Source: JACPYM01 sp963699175 (GTDB lineage Bacteria > Acidobacteriota > Blastocatellia > RBC074). From it: a stretch of DNA of 64,000 nucleotides. Position numbers and translations under genes: made by a program. The notes beneath the pieces are model-generated. The model was not told the DNA's origin and made no database searches. It saw nothing but the letters and a program-made list of their open reading frames with translations. Numbering within the stretch: the stretch's first letter is position 1; each line of letters begins with the position of its first letter. This document shows, in pieces, positions 49,510 to 57,870 of this stretch. Location: NCBI GenBank assembly GCA_963699175.1, contig OY969418.1, positions 3,968,001-4,032,000 of the forward strand, given 5' to 3'.

Positions 49510-49743
49510 ATGAAGGAAACTTTACTTGAGAAAGCATTGAAGGAGCCGGTCAGTAGGCGGACTATACGACACGTTGTGACAGACGAACATGTTGACCTTG
49601 TATTTGCATGGCTGAAGGGTGAAGTAACGCCTAAGCAAGTATGCGTAGCGATGGGGCTGGACATAGAACAGGGCAACTATCAACGCTTCTTCGCTAATTA
49701 CCTGAGGGAAGCATATAGAATGGGTCGGCTTATATTGAAATAA
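49510..49743 (+). CDS. Small helix-turn-helix-like protein, 77 aa
   Basis: MKETLLEKALKEPVSRRTIR, then LVFAWLKGEVTPKQVCVAMG, a helix-turn-helix pattern, and a helical end (FFANYLREAYRMGRLILK). Probably DNA-binding. It is the last of the rightward early genes. A CCCGC/GCGGG hairpin near 49770 may end the transcript. Confidence 0.55.
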   Translation: MKETLLEKALKEPVSRRTIRHVVTDEHVDLVFAWLKGEVTPKQVCVAMGLDIEQGNYQRFFANYLREAYRMGRLILK

Positions 49744-50102
49744 CCCAAGGTCACGAACGCTTGCCCGCTTCTCACGTTAGAGGCGGGTTTCCCATACTCC
49801 ACTCTTTCCCTTGGATAGACCCAACAGCTTCTAAGTCTCCGATATGTATCATCCAACTCGCACAGTTAGTTCCTAGCCCCTTGTCCCAGCAGCACCTTTC
49901 TCCCCGCATACACGGCAGCCTGTCCTCACTGGTTAGTATTACACTAGATGTCCCATGCACTCCCCTGGTGTTCATGCCAAGTCCCCGTTGACAGTGGTAG
50001 GTCAGAGCGGGAATTTAACCTGAACGCCAGGCCGAGTAAAAACCGTTTTCTCGTGGTGTCGGTTGACCACGTTGTGGATGAATTAAAAACGGCCCCGCTC
50101 AA
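49744..50102. other. Non-coding, structured region
   Basis: No gene is visible. A GCCCGC/GCGGG hairpin at about 49759-49783 is a likely terminator. Near 50030-50100 nested stems CCGTTTT/AAAACGG and CGTGGT/ACCACG occur, and GAGCGGG at the right edge pairs with CCCGCTC about 90 bases away. It may be a 3' structured RNA of the leftward gene. Confidence 0.4.
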
Positions 50103-50375
50103 TTATTCTTGAGCAGCACCGTCTTCATTCCAAGCAGGGACAAAAGCAACCTCTTGCTTTTCCTCAACAACGTCGGAATACCCATCCATATCCTTAGTCT
50201 TGTCCATCCGTATTACCCAACCGTTCCTATCGGCGTCAAACTCGATTTGGATTGAATCGGCTGCGCGGACATGCATTAGGGTGATTGTGAGTGTGTCCCT
50301 TTTCTGTGCTAAAGATGCATCGTTGTAGACGTTTGGGTACATCCATTCGATGTTGGCTGAACCACGTATCTCCAT
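50103..50375 (-). CDS. Phage protein with pseudoknot leader, 90 aa
   Basis: A protein of beta-rich core (DTLTITLMHVRAADSIQIEF, DADRNGWVIRMDKTKDMDG) and acidic end (SDVVEEKQEVAFVPAWNEDG). No family recognised. It is preceded by a third copy of the pseudoknot RNA and its own promoter, so its expression may be controlled like the portal gene's. Confidence 0.6.
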   Translation of the reverse strand: MEIRGSANIEWMYPNVYNDASLAQKRDTLTITLMHVRAADSIQIEFDADRNGWVIRMDKTKDMDGYSDVVEEKQEVAFVPAWNEDGAAQE

Positions 50376-50491
50376 ATAAAAAGCTCTTACCAGTTGACTG
50401 GCCAGCTTCTGGGAAAGCCAGCCCCCCGATAAGAGGTCTCTATCCAGAAGCTTTATTTAACTACCTCAAGCATAGCAACCCATTCATTTTT
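50376..50491 (-). ncRNA. Pseudoknot RNA, third copy
   Basis: Read leftward. Stem A: AGCTTCTGG (50444-50452) with CCAGAAGCT (50404-50412). Stem B: GGCTGGCT (50416-50423) with GGCCAGTC (50396-50403), 8 bp with two G-U. Loops 20, 3 and 0 nt. In loop 1 CTCTTATC can pair with GGTAAGAG just before CTTTTTAT, which would give an alternative terminator. Promoter: TTAACA, 17 bases, TATGCT with TGC before it. Same plan as the portal leaders. Confidence 0.7.
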
Positions 50492-50493
50492 TG

Positions 50494-50823
50494 TTAATCC
50501 CACTTATCCACAACCATTTTGCCGACGCCAGCAAAATGGTCTACGGTTCGCAATCTCTTGCGGGCTTTTTGATTACCCCACCTCATCTGCTTCAACATCT
50601 CCAATTTCTTTTTGTGCCTCTCCTTCGCCTCATAGGGCGTTTTTGACCCCGTAGTAAAGCGTTTCTTCTTCCACCAGCCTTTTCTCGTAAACGAACTCCA
50701 AGACCCGTCAGGCTCGCGTTTAACGTAAATGCGGGGCGTTTTCTTTTCGTCCCGCGCGTGGAGCCGCCTGTAATAGTCAGTAAAGTCTCCGCCCCGTGAC
50801 ATTGCCTGAGAAAGTATGCTCAT
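50494..50823 (-). CDS. Basic phage protein, 109 aa
   Basis: Very basic: YYRRLHARDEKKTPRIYVKR, SFTRKGWWKKKRFTTGSKTP, YEAKERHKKKLEMLKQMRWG. The GSKT..EAK.R..K pattern resembles DNA- or RNA-binding phage proteins. A further ATG seven codons in is possible. Function unknown. Confidence 0.6.
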   Translation of the reverse strand: MSILSQAMSRGGDFTDYYRRLHARDEKKTPRIYVKREPDGSWSSFTRKGWWKKKRFTTGSKTPYEAKERHKKKLEMLKQMRWGNQKARKRLRTVDHFAGVGKMVVDKWD

Positions 50824-51100
50824 AGGTATAAGCCCCGCACGGGTCAGGTGCGAGGCGTCTTGAACGACAGGAAAAGAGACAGCAGTTGACCTACTGCCCT
50901 ACGACTTTCGTCTCATCGACAATTGCCCCGACACCCCTCGGCCTACATCTGACACTTTGTCAGCCCTCGGCCAAGCATCACCCGATGTTTTTTAGGTAAG
51001 GTGGGTACATCACTTTAGACTTTCCCCAATTATGGGGCCTGCCGTCCAACAGTGAATGTAGTAGGCGTATGTCTCTGTTCCAATATTATTTTAACAGACA
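50824..51100. other. Structured leader region
   Basis: No gene. Read leftward it holds CCCCATAATTGGGG, CATCGGGTGATG, CTGACAAAGTGTCAG and GCCTCGCAC/GTGCGGGGC (just before the start of the basic protein) as hairpins, and a repeated GGCCGAGGG. Pseudoknot stems like those in the portal leaders were sought and not found. Confidence 0.4.
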
Positions 51101-51137
51101 AAAGAGGCGTGGACTTGTGGATGCGCACCCGCGCCTC
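51101..51137 (-). terminator. Leftward terminator
   Basis: Read leftward, GAGGCGCGGG pairs with CACGCCTC around a 17-nt loop, then TTTTGT. It separates the zinc-protein operon from the RNA region. Confidence 0.6.
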
Positions 51138-51145
51138 CCCTAGAC

Positions 51146-51316
51146 TTAATTGCTCAAAACTGTATGTCGCCTAACTGCAACTTCAAAACCACACCATAGA
51201 CATACACCATATAAAGTTTGGACTGGCTGGCCGTTCTCTTTTCCAGTCACGCGCCACGCTGCGATTAAGTAACTAACCTCACATCCCGGACAAATGTGCA
51301 TATATCCTGTCTCCAT
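51146..51316 (-). CDS. Small zinc-ribbon protein, 56 aa
   Basis: METGYMHICPGCEVSYLIAA and later YGVCLWCGFEVAVRR: a CxxC...CxxC ribbon. GGGAGGG directly before the ATG. First of several tiny zinc proteins on this strand, probably a co-transcribed set. Confidence 0.55.
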   Translation of the reverse strand: METGYMHICPGCEVSYLIAAWRVTGKENGQPVQTLYGVCLWCGFEVAVRRHTVLSN

Positions 51317-51333
51317 CCCTCCCGATTAGTTTA

Positions 51334-51504
51334 TTAGCTCTCAAGGGTCACGCCACAGTCCATACAAAACCTTTCTAGACCGTCAGAGTTTGTCTTGTTA
51401 TGTTCACACGCATACTCAATCTGTGTCATCTCAATTCCTATCCACGTCTGCAAGTTTGGTAATAGGTCTTTGGCTTTACCCTCGAATGTGTAAATGAGTG
51501 TCAT
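51334..51504 (-). CDS. Small zinc-binding protein, 56 aa
   Basis: MTLIYTFEGKAKDLLPNLQT, then YACEHNKTNSDGLERFCMDC: a C-H...C-x2-C pattern. Supported by the shared style of its neighbours; ribosome site weak. Confidence 0.45.
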   Translation of the reverse strand: MTLIYTFEGKAKDLLPNLQTWIGIEMTQIEYACEHNKTNSDGLERFCMDCGVTLES

Positions 51505-51508
51505 AAAC

Positions 51509-51694
51509 TTAGCTGAGAATTAAAGTTACAATTATCCCTCCTAAAACTATCAGCCCACACGCAAGCGCCGTCCACTTATTAAACTCTCCGATTACGATTA
51601 GCGCATAGTGCTTTTCATAGGTGTCGCAAAACTTATCGTATTCCTGCATTGGATAATGCTTCTTAGGCTCGTTGAACGGATTCCTGTACTCCAT
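51509..51694 (-). CDS. Small membrane protein, 61 aa
   Basis: Soluble N-terminus MEYRNPFNEPKKHYPMQEYD and a C-terminal membrane helix (LACGLIVLGGIIVTLILS). Tail-anchored. Unknown function. Confidence 0.5.
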   Translation of the reverse strand: MEYRNPFNEPKKHYPMQEYDKFCDTYEKHYALIVIGEFNKWTALACGLIVLGGIIVTLILS

Positions 51695-51707
51695 AAAATT
51701 GATGTGC

Positions 51708-51899
51708 TTAAAATTTATACTCGAACTCGAAATCTGAATAGTCTAGCTTCTGGCTCGCTCCGCATAGGTAGCAAAATAGATTCTCAAAGTCGCAACCGAA
51801 CGAATTAACTAACTCAATCCGTCCCTCCTTAACTCGACACTCGTAAGCCTCGTTTTCCTCAATCGTAAACCTCTCACTACCACACTTGGCACATTTCAT
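51708..51899 (-). CDS. Small zinc-ribbon protein, 63 aa
   Basis: MKCAKCGSERFTIEENEAYE and later LFCYLCGASQKLDYSDFEFE: two CxxC pairs. A few bases upstream of the membrane protein gene, likely one transcript. Confidence 0.6.
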   Translation of the reverse strand: MKCAKCGSERFTIEENEAYECRVKEGRIELVNSFGCDFENLFCYLCGASQKLDYSDFEFEYKF

Positions 51900-53329
51900 A
51901 TAATGCCCTTTCCCACTAAAAACCCCGTGAACATCTGCACGAAATTCACGAGGTTATCAGTGTGCAGATTAGTTGTTCTTCTCCCACATTCAGCATAGCA
52001 ACTACATAGAATCGCGCAAGCAAAACAGTGGATAACAACGTGCGGTTTTCCCCCAAGAACAAGCGGGAAATAGGCACGAGACAAAAGACCTAAAGACGAC
52101 AAATAAAAAGAAAAAAAGAACACCGACGCGCCCGCGAAGCGTAGGCGCAACCAAATAAAAAAATACGGCGCAAGCCGTGAGTACGCCGCAGGCGGAATCT
52201 GAACGGATTAAACCAAACGAGGCCAAACCAACCAAACGCAACCACAACACAGCAGAGCAAGACACACCACATCCCTACAAGGGAACTGGTACACAGGCAG
52301 ACTTAACACTCCTAAAGATGTAAGCGGAGGCATTGGATACAAGGGCGTGGCTGGTCTTGAGGCGGAAAAAGATACTCCCGTGGGTGGGCGGGCAATATAG
52401 CAAAAATACTTGACGGGATGAAACGGCTGCTACACTACCCAAGACTAGGGGCGGATGGACATCAACCAATATATACATAAGCCAACTAACACAACCAACC
52501 AAACACCATCCATACATCATCCTCTCCGGGCAACGCCCGGTTACGAGCACGGGACAGCAGCCGCAGTTCAGCCAGTCAAGTATTTTTTCTATGGGTGACG
52601 GGGGTATCTTTTTACACCGATTAGACCTGGACAAAAACACACCCCCGTCTTTAGGAGTTTTCTCTTGAAAAGGATTTATGAAATTACCGTCGAGGCTTTG
52701 CGAGACGCCCCGCCGGCGTTAGGCGTAGCCCCGAAGGGGCTAATATAATCCGTACTCCTTTAGACAAAGAAAAAGACCTCCGAAGAAGTCTCCACAAAAC
52801 TCAAAACTCTAGCCTCTAATTGCTCATAACCAAACCTCTCATAAATAAGAGGGTCTTCAACCTTTGTTCGTCTTTAGGTCAAAGTCTCGTGACCTTTGAA
52901 CGCATTCAGTCACCCGATAGAAGCGACGTTCCACACCAACCAAGACGCCAACAAAATAAACAAAAGCGTCTTCACAATCGCAATCAAAACAAGTCGTTTC
53001 ATATAACGGGTACGTATTTAGGGAGCGGAAAACTTGAGGCTACATATACACCCAAAACCCACAACCCCACCCCCCATAGCCGAGAGGCAAACTGACCGTA
53101 TTTAGCGTAGCACGGAGTGCGAAGCGGGATTGTCGGACGCGCAGGCGCAAAGCCAGGCCGAAGTCGGAATCGGGGGTCGGAAGTCGGAGCGCGAGCGAGG
53201 ACGCTACACCGTGCGCAGCCAAAGCTCTGCCCCTTTCCCCATAGTCAGATTGTCCGAAGCTTGTAACTGACTGTATTGTAGAAGGTTTTCGGCCTAAGAC
53301 TGTCCGGGCTGTCGGACAAGGAACGGACA
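51900..53329. other. Gene-poor zone with GC mini-hairpins
   Basis: About 1.4 kb with no convincing gene. It carries many tiny GC palindromes with short loops, for example ACGGCGCAAGCCGT, GGGCAACGCCC, AGCCCCGAAGGGGCT and GTGCGAAGCG-type words. There is also GACGGGGGT/ACCCCCGTC (about 52596-52647), ACTCCTAAAGA inverted to TCTTTAGGAGT about 350 bp away, and TCCG/CGGA words clustered at 53248-53355. The function could be an origin, a packaging region, or decayed DNA. Confidence 0.45.
52910..53002 (-). CDS. Possible 30-aa membrane peptide
   Basis: MKRLVLIAIVKTLLFILLAS then WLVWNVASIG. A single hydrophobic helix with a basic start. No ribosome site is visible and no homologue is in the window. Listed only because it is the one plausible peptide in the zone. 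Confidence 0.25.
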   Translation of the reverse strand: MKRLVLIAIVKTLLFILLASWLVWNVASIG

Positions 53330-54022
53330 TCAAACGGACGGTGAATCGGACACAATTTCGAGCAAGGAAATTGCATAATTCCGGGGGGAGACCAGCACCT
53401 TTGAGAGCGGGTCTTGCGTGAACTTTTCCAATCTCGTAATGAGCGGCTGGGCGGTTATCCCCACCTCTGTAAGAGCGTTCAGAATCTCATTACCTGTCTG
53501 CTGGGCTGTCTTTTCGATTTCTTCAAGCGGGTTGGGTCGGTAGTCGGAGAGTGCCCAGACGGGACGACAATTTGGCTTCTTGGCGTAGTACTCTGCCTTC
53601 TTAACCACCACATCTACGGGCTGTGTTCCACGGTGCACCTCGAAGGGGATAAACACTCCTTGCCAGTCCATTGCGCAGTCAAATCTCCCTTCAGTATCGT
53701 CTGAAGTGTGATACCACTTGAGCGGCTTCCCGGTTTTCCGTAAGGCAACATAAAGCTGGCCGATCTGGTGGTGATGCTTGTAGGACTGCTCGGTGAGCCT
53801 ATGCTTTGTCCCCGCCATCTTTAGAAAATAAATCATCCCACGCCACGTTAGGCTCGGCATTGGCGTCGCCACCACTAGCTTTTTGTCCCGCATGCGTTTT
53901 ACGGTTTTCTGAATGGTCGCTGGTTTCTCGCTTAGGACTTCCGCGACCTGCTCTATCGTTAGGTTCGGCTGTTCGTTTAGAACGAAAGCTATCTTCTCTG
54001 AGACCTTTGAATCTGTCAGCAT
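53330..54022 (-). CDS. Replication-relaxation-like protein with winged helix
   Basis: A 230-residue protein. Residues 15-55 are a winged helix (NLTIEQVAEVLSEKPATIQK, TVKRMRDKKLVV). The middle HHHQIGQLYVALRKTGKPLK, then EGRFDCAMDWQGVFIPFEVH and RGTQPVD resemble the replication-relaxation family, seen in plasmids and integrative elements, whose D...E...R core looks like a nuclease. It could be the phage replication or regulatory protein. CGGAC-type repeats lie just downstream. Confidence 0.65.
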   Translation of the reverse strand: MLTDSKVSEKIAFVLNEQPNLTIEQVAEVLSEKPATIQKTVKRMRDKKLVVATPMPSLTWRGMIYFLKMAGTKHRLTEQSYKHHHQIGQLYVALRKTGKPLKWYHTSDDTEGRFDCAMDWQGVFIPFEVHRGTQPVDVVVKKAEYYAKKPNCRPVWALSDYRPNPLEEIEKTAQQTGNEILNALTEVGITAQPLITRLEKFTQDPLSKVLVSPRNYAISLLEIVSDSPSV

Positions 54023-54890
54023 TGTCTTTTAGGATTTGCTCTGGCGTGAAATACCAATCCGACGCGAAGGGTGTCGGTAAACGAGCCGTGCTCTTCCATA
54101 CCCAACCAGCATCGGTGCTTCCCCAACCACTCGTATAGTCAGACTTTACAGCGTGCGCAGCCTTCTTGACCGGGTGAGACATAAACAGAAACTCTTCCCC
54201 ATTCGGGTCATACCACTTGGCCTCAATCTCAAAGTCAACATCTTGCGCATGTGTTTCGTGTTCAAGATTTAACTCCCAGCTAATAAACTTCGTGTGTTCT
54301 GCCGTGAATTTATTGCGATATTGTCTTTCTCCTCGCGCTGCCTGATTTGTACCTGACTCAAAAAAACGTATTGAGTCTACTCTGGCGTGCAGCCAGGGTA
54401 TGTTGTATCGAGGGTTGGGGGTAACTGGCGCAAAAGTTGGACTCGGCCAGGGAGTGGATGACTGATAGGGTGTTGAAGTATAAGAAACTCTTACAGGAGA
54501 ATCTTTGGGCTTGGGGCCGCTCATTTCACGCGCCATCTCCAATATGCCCGATGTACATCCCTTAAGAAATATGAAGGCCGCGCACACACACAGAATCAGA
54601 CCCAAGCTAAAAGAGATAGTTGCCTTTTTACCTTCAAATAAATAAGCAGATGCGACCGCCATTATCAGGAAAATAGGAACCATCGCGAGCCAGAAGTACC
54701 AAGTCACCTGTTGCAGAGAGAGCCAACCGATATAAACCAATAATGCAAACAAGATAGTTCCACCGATAACAGCGATCCCTATACCCAAGACTATAAGCGG
54801 AGCCATATTGTGTGACGGTATGGTTTGGCGTCTGCCAGATCGGCGTGCGTAAACTACTTCAGATGGCCGTTCAGATTCGTATCTTGGCAT
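53799..54890 (-). CDS. Membrane protein with soluble domain, 363 aa
   Basis: N-terminal cytoplasmic basic segment, then two to four membrane helices (PLIVLGIGIAVIGGTILFAL, WYFWLAMVPIFLIMAVASAY, FSLGLILCVCAAFIFLKGC). A beta-rich domain follows (KFISWELNLEHETHAQDVDF, EIEAKWYDPNGEEFLFMSHP). Its last 75 residues are low complexity and overlap 224 bases of the next gene in another frame. It is the last gene before the right end of the prophage, a typical place for morons. Function unknown. Confidence 0.6.
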   Translation of the reverse strand: MPRYESERPSEVVYARRSGRRQTIPSHNMAPLIVLGIGIAVIGGTILFALLVYIGWLSLQQVTWYFWLAMVPIFLIMAVASAYLFEGKKATISFSLGLILCVCAAFIFLKGCTSGILEMAREMSGPKPKDSPVRVSYTSTPYQSSTPWPSPTFAPVTPNPRYNIPWLHARVDSIRFFESGTNQAARGERQYRNKFTAEHTKFISWELNLEHETHAQDVDFEIEAKWYDPNGEEFLFMSHPVKKAAHAVKSDYTSGWGSTDAGWVWKSTARLPTPFASDWYFTPEQILKDNADRFKGLREDSFRSKRTAEPNDRAGRGSPKRETSDHSENRKTHAGQKASGGDANAEPNVAWDDLFSKDGGDKA

Positions 54891-55169
54891 TGCGAGTCTC
54901 CCCTATGTGAATGGCAACCGAGTGAGAAACGTCTTTCTCGTTACTATCTTGAGAATGCTTGGCGCGGGATTCTACATCCGAACTCAAAAAACTGGAAGGG
55001 CGGGCGGGTGGGAAAGTGAACTTAGCGCGATTGGGCGTTAGACGAAAACGCGTAAAAGGCCTGTCAATATTGGGGTTCTGCGTGAAAAGTGCTAGGGGAA
55101 AGGGCAGAAATAGAGTATAATTACCGCTGGATTTGAGCAGTTTCCTGCAAGTTTTTTGGCCACCAAAAC

Positions 55170-56277
55170 AGCCTATAAGTCCTTTAGAATCAGCGATTTT
55201 GACGATATTGTCGAGCATTTTGCTTTCCGGAAACATCTCGTCGCTGGGCAGGCCGGCGGTCTCCTGGTCATCCAGGTAAGACTCGAAAAAGAGCGCAGTC
55301 GTCGAACCGAGCGATCCGTCGGCAAAACCTTTCAATGCGCCGATCTTCAATTTGTCGCTGCCAAAACCCGCACGCACGACGACACGCGCGAGCCGTTCCC
55401 ATTGCGATAACGGCTGATGCCCGCTGACGCGCACAGTCAATTCACCGCTCTGCAACAACTTTTGATAGACCGCAAAGACCGCTGGCGAAGCCGACATATC
55501 CTGCACACTGGTCACACCATTTTCGGCGGCAGCGCATAGCAGCCTTGATTGCCTCGACCATCTCTTCCGGGCTGGGATCAGGAATCACCTTGTAGACGTA
55601 ATTCATCGCCGCGTCTTTCAGAACGCCAGATGGTTCGCCCTGCGCATCGCGCACAATCGTGCCACCGGGCGGGTCAGGCGTATCACGTGTCACACCAGCC
55701 AGTTTGAGCGCGAGCGAGTTCGCCAAACACATGTGCCCGTCAAGGCGGTTGATAAAAACCGGATTGTCCGGCGTAACGTCATCAATCAACTGGCGCGTCG
55801 GCAAGCGCGCGGGCGTCTAGTTCTCGCGATCCCAGTTGCCGTTCAAAATCCATCTCTGTGGGCTTTGAGGACGCCCTTTCGGCAGCTTGGCGGCAAAGTC
55901 GCGGATGCGCTGGCGGAACTCTTCAGGCGTTTTGGCATCGCGCAACTGCACACTCGCCAAGCCTGCGCCGCCATCTAAAAAATGGACGTGCGCATCGTTG
56001 AAGCCCGGCACGACGCGCTTGCCTTTGAGATCAATCACCTTCTGTTTGCGCCAATCAGCTTGCGGATTTGCGCGTTCGCGCCCACGGCGATGATCTTATT
56101 GCCAAGGCAAGCCACGGCTTCGGCTTCCGGTTGCCGCTCGTTGACCGACCAGATTTTGCCGTTGAACAGGACGAGATCAGCCGCTGCTTGTGCGTGATTT
56201 GCGGGCGAGATGAAAGTTACAGCGATGAGCAGACAGACCAATCCCAGCAAAGGCACGCGCGTTGTTTGTTGTTTCAT
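55170..56277 (-). pseudogene. 5' part of a YtcJ-like amidohydrolase, decayed
   Basis: Secreted metal-dependent hydrolase: signal peptide (LLGLVCLLIAVTFISPANHA), DLVLFNGKIWSVNERQPEAE, then VVPGFNDAHVHFLDGG with the metal-binding HVH, TPDNPVFINRLDGHMCLANS, LKGFADGSLGSTTALFFESY, and MLDNIVKIADSKGL. Lesions: a frameshift near 56038, a Trp-to-stop change near 55818, and another frameshift near 55530. The gene then runs into phage DNA. The 3' stump is at 4617-4772. The decay implies that the insertion is old. Confidence 0.88.
55177..55244. repeat. Right prophage boundary with 32-bp repeat (attR)
   Basis: 55213-55244 is identical to 12973-13004. Beside it, 55177-55194 (AAGTCCTTTAGAATCAGC) matches the reverse complement of the phage arm at 13008-13025 at 15 of 18 bases. 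Read leftward it encodes the amidohydrolase residues ADSKGL, so the target lies in that codon run. Homology to the enzyme ends there. Confidence 0.75.
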
Positions 56278-57230
56278 TGTTTTTTCCGAGACTCAATGTT
56301 GACAATCTGCGCCGGTTCTTCGATTTGAATGGTCGAATGACTCAGGGCAAATCGCTCCTGCAATAGCAGGCGCAGTTCGTTCAGCACACGCGGGCTTTCA
56401 TTGCTATCTTTCACGATTACGTGCGCCGTGATCGCGTGGCGGCCTGAGGTGATCGTCCAAACGTGCAGGTCGTGCACTGAGCAAACACCAACCACACCGC
56501 GCATCGCCTGTTCAACCGCTTTGACGTTGATATGTGAGGGTACGCCTTCCAGCAACACATTGACCGACTCCAGCACCAAGCGCCAGGCGCTGTAGACGAT
56601 GAGCACGCTGATGAGCACGCTGAAGACTGGATCGGCCCAAGCCCAACCGCGCCAGACAATCAGTACGCCAGCCAGCACTGCGGCGACTGAGCCTAACAGG
56701 TCGCCGAGCACGTGCAGAAACGCGCCGCGCACGTTCAGGTTTTCGTGCTGGTCGTGTGCGAGCAATTTGGCCGAGATCAAATTAACAAGTAGCCCACCCA
56801 CCGAAACGCCGATGAGCGTCCAGCCTTGCACCACCTCCGGCTCGCGCAAGCGCCGCCAGGCTTCGAAGCAAATCAAGATCGAGAGCACAATCAACGCCAC
56901 ACCATTGGCCAGTGCCGCCAGAATTTCCAGCCGATAAAAACCGTAGGTTTTGCTGGCAGTAGCCGGTCGTGCGGCGAAACGCATGGCGAAATAGGACAAG
57001 GCGAGCGCCGCCACATCCGTAAACATGTGACCAGCATCAGAGAGCAGCGCCAAACTGTTAGCCAGATAACCGCCAACCACTTCGGCCAGCATGTAAACGA
57101 AAGTCAGCGCCAGCACGATCAACAGAGTCTTTTGTGGCGCGCCCTGCCCGTGTGCGTGATGATGATCCCGCGAATGATCGTGGTGAGCGTGATCGTGTGT
57201 GGAGGAAGGTGAATGCGCGTGACCAGTCAT
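56274..57230 (-). CDS. CDF-family metal cation exporter
   Basis: A 318-residue inner-membrane antiporter exporting Zn2+, Co2+ or similar ions against protons. The His-rich N-terminus (THDHAHHDHSRDHHHAHGQG) binds metal. Six helices follow with the site HxxxD pairs in LLSDAGHMFTDVAAL and FLHVLGDLLGSV. The C-terminal cytoplasmic domain ends with a ferredoxin-like fold (VCSVHDLHVWTITSGRHAIT). Overlaps the amidohydrolase start by four bases, so it was its operon partner. Confidence 0.9.
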   Translation of the reverse strand: MTGHAHSPSSTHDHAHHDHSRDHHHAHGQGAPQKTLLIVLALTFVYMLAEVVGGYLANSLALLSDAGHMFTDVAALALSYFAMRFAARPATASKTYGFYRLEILAALANGVALIVLSILICFEAWRRLREPEVVQGWTLIGVSVGGLLVNLISAKLLAHDQHENLNVRGAFLHVLGDLLGSVAAVLAGVLIVWRGWAWADPVFSVLISVLIVYSAWRLVLESVNVLLEGVPSHINVKAVEQAMRGVVGVCSVHDLHVWTITSGRHAITAHVIVKDSNESPRVLNELRLLLQERFALSHSTIQIEEPAQIVNIESRKKQ

Positions 57231-57281
57231 GGCAGAGTGATCTTAACGCAAGTCCGGCGCACTTTGTAGCTGACCTAGCGT

Positions 57282-57857
57282 TTACAGCACTTCGTAATAT
57301 CGCTCGCCGGCACAGGCGCGACAGAGTGTACGTCCGTCGCGAATGACTTCGCGCTGATCGTTGATGCCTTCACCACAGACCTCGCAGAGCGCACGATGCA
57401 GCGGATGGCCTGGCCGGTCAGCTTCAGGCAAGGCCACCCGTACGTGTTCAACCTGGAAAAGCTGCTCGTCCGGCAGAGTTTGATAAGCTTCGAGTTGTTG
57501 CGCCTTCTTGGTCGGCAGATGGCCAAAACATTCTTTCGCCAACTCGCGCGACGATTCGAGCGCGCTGACGCGCACGGCTTCGTTTGTTTCAGTGTTGAGG
57601 AAAGTAGCAGCAAGCTTGCCAAAGTCGCGGTATTTGAGCGTCCGCCTGCCCAAGCGGCAGCCCGTGACAGTATTGATCGCATCCGCAGCACAACGGTCAA
57701 TTTCCACAAAAACAATTAGCCGTTTGCCAACCTTTGGTTCTTCAATCCCGATGAGGCGGCAACCGAGCATGGCCATCCGTACACCAAGCACTTGTCCAGG
57801 ACACATGTGGCCGTGATTGTGCTCGGCTTCGAGGAGATATTCAGCCAGAGACTTCAT
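57282..57857 (-). CDS. FmdE-like zinc protein
   Basis: A 191-residue protein of the FmdE family. It starts MKSLAEYLLEAEHNHGHMCP; the HNHGHMCPG motif binds metal. A Cys in ADAINTVTGCRLGRRTLKYR follows, and a zinc ribbon ends it (CEVCGEGINDQR...CRACAG). The family was named from formylmethanofuran dehydrogenase but bacterial members have other, unsettled roles, perhaps in molybdenum or tungsten enzymes. The frame stays open upstream over the next gene; this ATG is chosen by the conserved start. Confidence 0.82.
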   Translation of the reverse strand: MKSLAEYLLEAEHNHGHMCPGQVLGVRMAMLGCRLIGIEEPKVGKRLIVFVEIDRCAADAINTVTGCRLGRRTLKYRDFGKLAATFLNTETNEAVRVSALESSRELAKECFGHLPTKKAQQLEAYQTLPDEQLFQVEHVRVALPEADRPGHPLHRALCEVCGEGINDQREVIRDGRTLCRACAGERYYEVL

Positions 57858-57870
57858 CGCTGTTGCCAGA

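Noticed and set aside
50000..50100. Possible tRNA on the minus strand closed by GAGCGGG/CCCGCTC
   Set aside because: A T-loop-like GGTTAAATTCC is present, but the inner stems are of the wrong size and order for a tRNA.
52275..52640. 121-codon leftward frame
   Set aside because: Cys- and hydrophobic-rich text typical of a chance frame in a hairpin-rich zone; no ribosome site.
51900..53329. CRISPR array or tandem repeat array
   Set aside because: The short palindromes differ in sequence and spacing; there are no direct repeats of 24-40 bases with regular spacers.
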